This document shows, one piece after another, positions 58,681 to 64,000 of a stretch of 64,000 nucleotides of DNA. Every line of letters starts with the position of its first letter. The stretch's first letter is position 1. The notes under the pieces are model-generated. The model searched no databases, was not told where the DNA came from, and worked only from the letters and a program-made list of their open reading frames with translations. Location of the stretch: positions 62,001 through 126,000 of the forward strand of contig VGRF01000005.1 in assembly GCA_016875395.1 (NCBI GenBank). Direction: 5' to 3'. The position numbers were made by a program, and so were the translations under genes. This DNA comes from Deltaproteobacteria bacterium (lineage in GTDB: Bacteria; Myxococcota_A; UBA9160; UBA6930).

Positions 58681-59670
58681 TCACGCGATCCCCGGCATCA
58701 CCTCTTCTGCGAGCCGCTCCAGCGCCGCGTCCCTCTCGGACTCCGTCGCGCCCGGCACTTCGGTGCGCGCGACGACGAGGTCCATGCCGATGCGCTCGCG
58801 GTAGCGCACGAGCTCATCGCGCACGAACGCGACGCTGCCCACGATCGCGCGCGCGGAGATCGGCTCACTCGCAGCGCGCGCGAGTGCCGCGGGCGCGCGG
58901 CGCGCGGCGGCGAGCGCGTCGCCCGCGAGCGCATCCATCACGCGGCGCGCCTCGGCGTCACTGCCGGCGGCGTACGCGATGCGCATCACGGGCACGCGCG
59001 GCGTGCCGGGCGGCGGCTCGCCGCTGCGTTCCTCCTCCCACAGCGCGTAGTTCTCCGCGAGCGACTCGAGGCTCTCGAGCGGCGAAGCGAGATACGGGAG
59101 CGCGCGGCGCGCCGCTTGCTGTAGGCCCTTCTTCCCGAACGCAGCGACCACGAGCGGCGGATGCGGGCGCTGCACGGGCGCGAGCGCGAGCCGTAATGAC
59201 TCACCGGGCTTTGCGGCGAAGTGCGGGCCCGTGAGCGGCACCGCTTCGCCCGCCCACGCCGCGAGCATCGCGTCGAGTGACTCGTCGAAGCGGTCGCGCT
59301 TCACGCTCGTGTCGACGCCGAATGCGGCGAACACGTTGGCGCGGAAGCCGCGGCCGAGGCCGATCAGCGCGCGGCCGGCGGAGATCGCGTCGAGGCTCGC
59401 GATCTCGGCGGCGAGGCGCAGCGGGTGATGCAGCGGCAACAACAGCGAGGTCGTCGCGAGGCGAATCTGGCGCGTGCGCGCGGCGATCGCGGCGAGCGTC
59501 GCGAGCGGGGCCGAGGTGGCGCCGGGATCGAAGTGGTGCTCGGGCACCCACAGCGAGTGGAGGCCGAGCGCGTCGGCGCGCTCCGCGAGCGCGAACGCGC
59601 GCGCCCAGCCCTGCGAAGTGTTGGGCGCCCACAGCGAGAGACCGAGGCGAAGGGGCGCCGCGCGGGTCAC
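58681..59670 (-). CDS. LLM-class (luciferase-like) flavin-dependent oxidoreductase
   Basis: A 329-residue TIM-barrel monooxygenase-like protein: LGLHSLWVPEHHF near 35-47, a TRQIRLATTSLLLPLHHPLRLAAEIASLD stretch (in part), GRALIGLGRGF and a substrate loop. The family uses FMN or coenzyme F420. Bacterial members include alkanal and alkanesulfonate monooxygenases and reductases of unknown substrate, and no closer call is possible. It overlaps the upstream gene by 4 bases on the minus strand. Confidence 0.87.
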   Translation of the reverse strand: MTRAAPLRLGLSLWAPNTSQGWARAFALAERADALGLHSLWVPEHHFDPGATSAPLATLAAIAARTRQIRLATTSLLLPLHHPLRLAAEIASLDAISAGRALIGLGRGFRANVFAAFGVDTSVKRDRFDESLDAMLAAWAGEAVPLTGPHFAAKPGESLRLALAPVQRPHPPLVVAAFGKKGLQQAARRALPYLASPLESLESLAENYALWEEERSGEPPPGTPRVPVMRIAYAAGSDAEARRVMDALAGDALAAARRAPAALARAASEPISARAIVGSVAFVRDELVRYRERIGMDLVVARTEVPGATESERDAALERLAEEVMPGIA

Positions 59671-60044
59671 TCGCTCTCGGCCTTCTTCTTTTTCCTCTCG
59701 TCCTCGACGAAGCGGATCGTCGCGCTGACCTCGATCGTGCGGCCCTCGAGCAGGCGCTTCGCCACTTCGACGGGGTCCATCGCCGACAGCGCTTTGCCGA
59801 ACTCACGCGAGACGCGGTCGAGGAACTCGGCGCGCGTCTTCTCGCTCTGCGCGACGACGAACTCGATCATCTCGCGCGGCGCGGTCTCGCCGAGTGCGCG
59901 GCGTAATGCCTCTTCGGTCATGAAGAAGCCGGTGAGGCCGAGTGTCATGCCGCGCTTCAGCAGGTCCGGCAGAAGGCCTCCGCCCTCGGCAGCGGCTTCC
60001 TTGCGGTTGGGGTTCGGGCGCTTGCGGGGCTCGTCGATGGCCAT
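59667..60044 (-). CDS. Hypothetical small protein, phasin-like helical
   Basis: A 125-residue, mostly helical, charged protein (MTEEALRRALGETAPREMIE, FVVAQSEKTRAEFLDRVSRE) with a disordered basic N-terminus (RKRPNPNRKEAAAEGGG) and a Lys-rich C-terminus (DERKKKKAESE). I do not recognise a family; the heptad-like helix suggests oligomerisation, loosely as in phasins. It is coupled by a 4-base overlap to the LLM oxidoreductase. Confidence 0.65.
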   Translation of the reverse strand: MAIDEPRKRPNPNRKEAAAEGGGLLPDLLKRGMTLGLTGFFMTEEALRRALGETAPREMIEFVVAQSEKTRAEFLDRVSREFGKALSAMDPVEVAKRLLEGRTIEVSATIRFVEDERKKKKAESE

Positions 60045-60169
60045 GGGGGCGAACCTACCACGCGTTCGTTCGCACTCGTTGCCTGCCGCCCGCGCAGCGG
60101 CTGCGACAACGTGCTCACGTCTGCGAGAAAACGCGAGGGAGTCGAGCGCAGCGCGCGTAGAATCGGCCC

Positions 60170-60706
60170 ATGGCCGACCGGGTCCGCGACATCATGGAGA
60201 CGAAGCTCGTCACGATCTCGGCGAGCGAGCGGCTCTCCACCGTCGACGACCTCATGACCCTCGGCCGCGTGCGCCACATCCCGGTCGTGCAAGCCGGGCG
60301 CCTCGTGGGCGTCGTCTCGCAGCGCGATCTGCTCAAGGCCTCGCTCTCCGCGCTGTCGCAGCGCAGCGAAGACGAGCGACGCGCGTTTCTGTCGGTCGTC
60401 GAGATCGCTCGTGTGATGTCGACTCCGCCGATCATCGTGACGCCCGACGCAACGATCGAGCAGGCCGCGGCGATCATGGCGCACAAGAAGATCGGCTGTC
60501 TGCCCGTGCTCGACGACGACGAGCTGGTCGGCATGCTCACCGAGACGGACATCCTGCGCTGGGTCGCGCGCGACGCACGCTTACGGAAGTTGTTACGGGC
60601 GATCGGCGCGTGGCGCGCGGCCTGCCTCAGCGCGGAGCCTCGTGTCAAGCGCGAAGTTCATGCCGCGCAGGCGCTCGCCACAGCGCGCCACCCGCGTTTT
60701 CGTTGA
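60170..60706 (+). CDS. CBS domain pair protein
   Basis: A 178-residue protein made of two CBS motifs (RVRDIMETKLVTISASERLS ... RHIPVVQAGRLVGVVSQRDLL; ARVMSTPPIIVTPDATIEQA ... IGCLPVLDDDELVGMLTETDIL), with a basic tail. CBS pairs bind adenine nucleotides and regulate partners. TAGAAT at 60158-60163 ends only 6 bases before the ATG, so the message may be nearly leaderless. Next gene is a Usp protein, another adenine nucleotide-binding type. Confidence 0.9.
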   Translation: MADRVRDIMETKLVTISASERLSTVDDLMTLGRVRHIPVVQAGRLVGVVSQRDLLKASLSALSQRSEDERRAFLSVVEIARVMSTPPIIVTPDATIEQAAAIMAHKKIGCLPVLDDDELVGMLTETDILRWVARDARLRKLLRAIGAWRAACLSAEPRVKREVHAAQALATARHPRFR

Positions 60707-60732
60707 CTTGACCCGCGGGGCGTGCGTACCCT
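60703..60732 (+). promoter_or_regulatory. Possible promoter of the universal stress protein gene
   Basis: TTGACT (60703-60708), 18-base spacer, TACCCT (60727-60732), 45 bases before the Usp start. The -10 match is modest. The overlapping TTGACC at 60708 would give too short a spacer. Confidence 0.35.
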
Positions 60733-60776
60733 CGATCGCTGCTCGGTCGCTGCGCGATGCAGCGTCGGGAGAGTGA

Positions 60777-61598
60777 ATGCTCCAGTCGATCCTGATCGCG
60801 ACCGACGGCTCCGACGCCGCACTGGCGGCGGAGCGTTATGGCGTCGCGCTCGCGACTCGACTGAAGGCGCGCGTCGCCGCGCTCTCGGTGATCGAGGAGC
60901 GCGTGTCATTGGGGCTGCGCGCGGATGGGCTCGGCGTCGCGCCCGGGCCAGTCGCGGCGGTGGAGGCGTTCCTCAAGTCGCGCGCTGAAGCCGCGGTGAA
61001 GCGCGTCGCCGACGCGGCGCGCGCGAAGGACTGCGAATGCTCGGTCGATGCCTCGCGCGGCATCGCCGACGACCGCATCGTCGAGCGCGCTCAGAGCGTG
61101 CAGCTAATCGTGCTCGGGCGCGACGGCGATCACGCGCAGGGGCGCACCCAGCTGATCGGCTCGGTCGTGGACGGGGTGATTCGCAAGACCGGGAAGAGCA
61201 CGCTGATCGTGCCGGCAGTCTCGGAGCTCGGTGGGCCGGTCGTGCTGGCGTTCGACGGCTCCCCCGGCTCGCGCGTCGCGGCGCGCCTCGCGGTCGAGCT
61301 CGCGCAGCGCCTTGGTCAAGCGATTCACGTGTTCGTCGACTCGAAGGACAAGGGCCGCGCGACCGCGCGCTTCGACGAGGTGCGCCGCTTGTTAGGGGGC
61401 GCGCAGGTGCCGGTGCGCGAGGCGAGCTCGACGCTCGGGCGCCCCGACGTGAAGGTGGTCGACACCGCGCGCTCGGCGCGAGCGGGCTTGATCGTGATGG
61501 GCGCCTACGGGCGCAATCGCATGAGCGACTACTTCATCGGCAGCAACGCGGCGGCCGTGGTGCGCACGTCGCCGGTCGCGGTGCTGCTCGCGCGCTGA
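60777..61598 (+). CDS. Universal stress protein with two UspA domains
   Basis: A 273-residue tandem UspA protein. Domain 1 starts [20 protein letters not shown] and ends in the [19 protein letters not shown] loop. Domain 2 starts [20 protein letters not shown] and ends [20 protein letters not shown]. The second carries an ATP-binding-like G-x2-G-x9-G(S) pattern; in domain 1 [20 protein letters not shown] is less regular. The start codon at 60777 is ATG, after GGGAGAGTGA. Confidence 0.9.
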   Translation: MLQSILIATDGSDAALAAERYGVALATRLKARVAALSVIEERVSLGLRADGLGVAPGPVAAVEAFLKSRAEAAVKRVADAARAKDCECSVDASRGIADDRIVERAQSVQLIVLGRDGDHAQGRTQLIGSVVDGVIRKTGKSTLIVPAVSELGGPVVLAFDGSPGSRVAARLAVELAQRLGQAIHVFVDSKDKGRATARFDEVRRLLGGAQVPVREASSTLGRPDVKVVDTARSARAGLIVMGAYGRNRMSDYFIGSNAAAVVRTSPVAVLLAR

Positions 61599-61656
61599 CG
61601 CGAGCGAGGCGCGTCGCCCGCGCCTCGGCGCTCGGGCGTCTTGGGGAGATCGGCCA

Positions 61657-62697
61657 GTGGAACTCACGCTCGCGGAGCTGGCGGCTCGGCTCGGCGGGCG
61701 CGCGATCGACGGCGACGCGACCACGCGAGTCAGCGGCGTCGCCGCGCTCGAAGCGGCTGGCGCGCGCGACCTCGGCTTCGTGCGCAGCGCTTCATTCGCC
61801 GCACAGCTCGTGGAGTCGCGCGTCGCGGCGGTGATCGCTCCACCTGGCGTAGCCACGCACGGCAAGCCCACGCTGCGTTCGCCCGCGCCGAGCCTCGACT
61901 TCGCGCGCGCTGCTGCGCTGCTCGTACCGCGTGCACGGCCCGCGGCGGGCGTTCATGCCCGCGCGTTCGTCGACTCGAGCGCGAGTGTCGACGCGAGCGC
62001 AGCGATCGGCCCGCTCGCGAGCGTGGGCGCCGGCGCGCGCATCGGCGCTCGCACGATCGTGCACGCAAACGTCGCGATCGGAGACGGCGCCGTGATCGGC
62101 GCCGACTGCGAGCTGCACGCGGGCGCGAGCGTGGGCGCGGGCTGCCAGTTGGGGGATCGCGTGATCCTCCAGCCCGGCTGCGCGATCGGCGGCGACGGCT
62201 TCGGCTACGAGCAGGGCGAGAGCGGCGCGCTCGAGAAAGTCCCGCAGCTCGGGAACGTCGTGCTCGAGGACGACGTCGAGGTCGGCGCGAACTCGACGAT
62301 CGACCGCGCGCGCCTCGGAACGACGCGTGTCGGGCGCGGCTCGAAGATCGACAACCTCGTGCAGATCGCGCACAACGTGGAGATCGGCGCGCACTCCGTC
62401 GTCGTCGCGCAGAGCGGCATCGCCGGCAGCACGAAGACGGGCGAGCGTGTGTTCTTCATGGCGCAGTCGGGAGCCTTGGGTCACCTGGAGATCGGCGCGG
62501 GCAGCTTCATCGCGGCGCGCGGTGTTGCCGACTCCAACTTGCCGCCGGGCAGCCGCATCTTCGGCTTCCCGCCGCTCGCGGGCCGCGCGTGGCATCGTGC
62601 CAACGCGTGGTTCGCGCGCTTGCCGGAGCTCGCGCGCCGCCTGCGCGCGCTCGAGCGCAGGCTCGGCGTGAGCGCGGGCGAGGAGCGCGAGAAGTGA
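61657..62697 (+). CDS. lpxD: UDP-3-O-acylglucosamine N-acyltransferase
   Basis: A 346-residue enzyme of lipid A synthesis, and the best evidence for an LPS-type outer membrane. N-terminal uridine-binding domain ([33 protein letters not shown]), then the hexapeptide left-handed beta helix from about 100 with [19 protein letters not shown], the catalytic His about 238 in [13 protein letters not shown], and [19 protein letters not shown] (part). GTG or ATG context: GTG at 61657. It overlaps rnhB by 4 bases. Confidence 0.96.
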   Translation: MELTLAELAARLGGRAIDGDATTRVSGVAALEAAGARDLGFVRSASFAAQLVESRVAAVIAPPGVATHGKPTLRSPAPSLDFARAAALLVPRARPAAGVHARAFVDSSASVDASAAIGPLASVGAGARIGARTIVHANVAIGDGAVIGADCELHAGASVGAGCQLGDRVILQPGCAIGGDGFGYEQGESGALEKVPQLGNVVLEDDVEVGANSTIDRARLGTTRVGRGSKIDNLVQIAHNVEIGAHSVVVAQSGIAGSTKTGERVFFMAQSGALGHLEIGAGSFIAARGVADSNLPPGSRIFGFPPLAGRAWHRANAWFARLPELARRLRALERRLGVSAGEEREK

Positions 62698-63488
62698 CGC
62701 GCGTGGAGGACGAGCCGCTCGCGGCGCTCCGCTTGCGCGCCGCGGCGCTCGACTCTGTCGCGGACCTGCGGCGCTTCGCGGCGCGTCTCGCTCGCGACGA
62801 GCGCGCCGGCGCGCAGCAGCTGCGCGCTCTCGCCGCCGCGCGAGCGGACGCACTCGCAGCGGAGCGGCGCCGCATCGCGGGCCTGTTCTCGCGCCGCGCG
62901 CGGCTCGAGCGCGCGGGGGCACGGGCGATCGCGGGCGTCGACGAAGTGGGCGTCGGTCCGCTCGCGGGCCCCGTCGTCGCCTGCGCGGTGGTCTTCGCCG
63001 AGCGGCCGTGGCTGCCGGGTCTCGGCGACTCGAAGCAGCTCACGCGCGCGCAGCGCGAGCGCCTCGACGGCGAGATCCGCAAGCAAGCGCACGCGATCGG
63101 CGTCGCGGAGGTGTGGCCCGCGGAGATCGATCGCCTGAACGTGTATCGCGCCGCGCTCGAGGCGATGCGCCGCGCCGTGCTCGCGCTCGGCGTCGCGCCG
63201 GATCACTTGTTAGTGGACGCGCGCGTGGTGCCCGGCCTCGCGATTCCTCAGACGCCGCTCATCGGCGGCGACGCGCGCGACGGCTCGATCGCTGCGGCGT
63301 CGATCGTGGCGAAGGTGCACCGCGACGCGCTGATGCAGCGCCTCGACGCCGGGCATCCGGGCTACGGCTTCGCGCAGAACAAGGGCTACGGCACCGCAGA
63401 TCATCTCGCCGCGTTGCGCCGCCTCGGTCCGACGCCGCTGCATCGCCGCAGCTTCGCGCCGGTATCGCAGCTGAGCTTGTTCAAGTGA
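62694..63488 (+). CDS. rnhB: Ribonuclease HII
   Basis: A 264-residue type 2 RNase H that removes misincorporated ribonucleotides. Catalytic [13 protein letters not shown] (about 82-94) carries the D-E pair, with later Asp in [10 protein letters not shown] and the KVHRDALM segment. There is an unusual ~75-residue Ala/Arg-rich helical N-terminal extension before the RNase H fold. GTG start overlaps lpxD; its stop overlaps truD (GTGA). Confidence 0.93.
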   Translation: MTRVEDEPLAALRLRAAALDSVADLRRFAARLARDERAGAQQLRALAAARADALAAERRRIAGLFSRRARLERAGARAIAGVDEVGVGPLAGPVVACAVVFAERPWLPGLGDSKQLTRAQRERLDGEIRKQAHAIGVAEVWPAEIDRLNVYRAALEAMRRAVLALGVAPDHLLVDARVVPGLAIPQTPLIGGDARDGSIAAASIVAKVHRDALMQRLDAGHPGYGFAQNKGYGTADHLAALRRLGPTPLHRRSFAPVSQLSLFK

Positions 63489-64000
63489 AGCTCGGCGCCT
63501 CTCCCGAAGACTTCGTCGTCGACGAGATTCCGCTCTACGCGCCGAGCGGCGAGGGCGCGCACACGTTCGTGCGTATCGAGAAACGGCTGCGCACGACGGA
63601 GGAGGTGGCGCGCCTGCTCGCGCGACACGCAAACGTCTCGCCCGCGGACGTTGGCTACGCGGGGCGCAAGGACAAGGTCGCGGTCACGCGGCAGTGGTTC
63701 TCGGCGCCCGATCTCGATCCGGCTGCCGCGCTCGCGCTCGAAGCCGACGGCGTGCGGGTGCTCGAGGTGGCGCGGCATGCACACCGCCTGCGCGTGGGGC
63801 AGCTGCGCGGCAATCGCTTCGAGCTCGTCGTGCGCGAGCTCGCGCCCGAACAGGTCGCCGGCGCGGCGAGCGCTGCGGAGCGCATCCGCACGCGCGGGCT
63901 CCCCAACAAGTTCGGTGCGCAGCGCTTCGGGCGCGACGGCGACAACGCGGAGCGCGCCCGCGCGCTGCTGGCGGGCGCGAACCCGGGGCGCGATCGGCGC
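63485..64000 (+). CDS. truD: tRNA pseudouridine(13) synthase TruD (partial, continues beyond window)
   Basis: 172 N-terminal codons are visible from the GTG at 63485, which overlaps the rnhB stop. The start PEDFVVDEIPLYAPSGEG and the catalytic segment GYAGRKDKVAVTRQWFS, with nucleophile D63, identify TruD, followed by LRVGQLRGNRFELVVRE and GLPNKFGAQRFGRDGDN. It modifies U13 of certain tRNAs. Confidence 0.93.
   Translation, partial: MKLGASPEDFVVDEIPLYAPSGEGAHTFVRIEKRLRTTEEVARLLARHANVSPADVGYAGRKDKVAVTRQWFSAPDLDPAAALALEADGVRVLEVARHAHRLRVGQLRGNRFELVVRELAPEQVAGAASAAERIRTRGLPNKFGAQRFGRDGDNAERARALLAGANPGRDRR

Overview
The window is a 64 kb stretch of very GC-rich (roughly 70 %, judged by eye), densely packed bacterial DNA. 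lpxD (lipid A), mreBCD-PBP2-RodA and a SurA/PpiD-like chaperone indicate a Gram-negative, probably rod-shaped cell. The hemW-hrcA-grpE-dnaK-dnaJ order, CIRCE control of groESL, two sulfotransferases, a degenerate chemotaxis cluster and a histone-fold protein fit a myxobacterium-like or other deltaproteobacterial-grade lineage, probably uncultured; this is an inference, not an identification. No rRNA, tRNA or CRISPR array was seen.

Layout. 0-9.3 kb: accessory enzymes (serine hydrolase, two sulfotransferases, VOC protein, degenerate M28 proteins), an HAD-PlsC acyltransferase and gpsA, mixed with gene wreckage (an internally deleted aquaporin, and an M28/cupin pair that lost both 3' ends). 9.3-15.1 kb: repeat-rich spacer, a DUF1214 protein, a methyltransferase, and two tandem beta-propeller proteins each broken by one in-frame TGA. 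15.1-28.5 kb: M16 protease, then the heat-shock operon hemW-hrcA-grpE-dnaK-dnaJ, a LppC/periplasmic-binding-like protein and lon. 28.8-34.4 kb: thiL and a chemotaxis operon (MCP-cheW-cheY-cheA-cheC). 34.4-36.8 kb: nickel-pincer cofactor genes larB (interrupted by TAG) and larC, then a bacterial histone with its own promoter. 36.9-44.1 kb: REC-PilZ protein, groEL-groES, lexA, folE and a sigma-70 factor. 44.2-52.2 kb: PpiD-like chaperone, mreB-mreC-mreD-mrdA-rodA, trxA. 52.4-58.7 kb: macro-domain protein and the heme operon ccsA/hemX-hemA-hemC-cobA/hemD-hemB. 58.7-64 kb: LLM oxidoreductase, CBS and Usp proteins, lpxD, rnhB and the start of truD.

The most notable observations are: (1) cheA is split by a -1 frame change exactly at an A-AAA-AAA heptamer, in slippery phase and followed by a GC stem, so full-length CheA probably needs ribosomal frameshifting; (2) the AT-rich word TTGTTA, usually extended to TTGTTACGG or TTGTTAGG, is strongly over-represented in several reading frames and in spacers, resembling a DNA uptake or other genome-marking signal; (3) a 70-residue archaeal-type histone; (4) hairpins with one conserved loop but different, compensating stems downstream of genes; (5) duplication of the groEL 3' end around a ~117-base insert.
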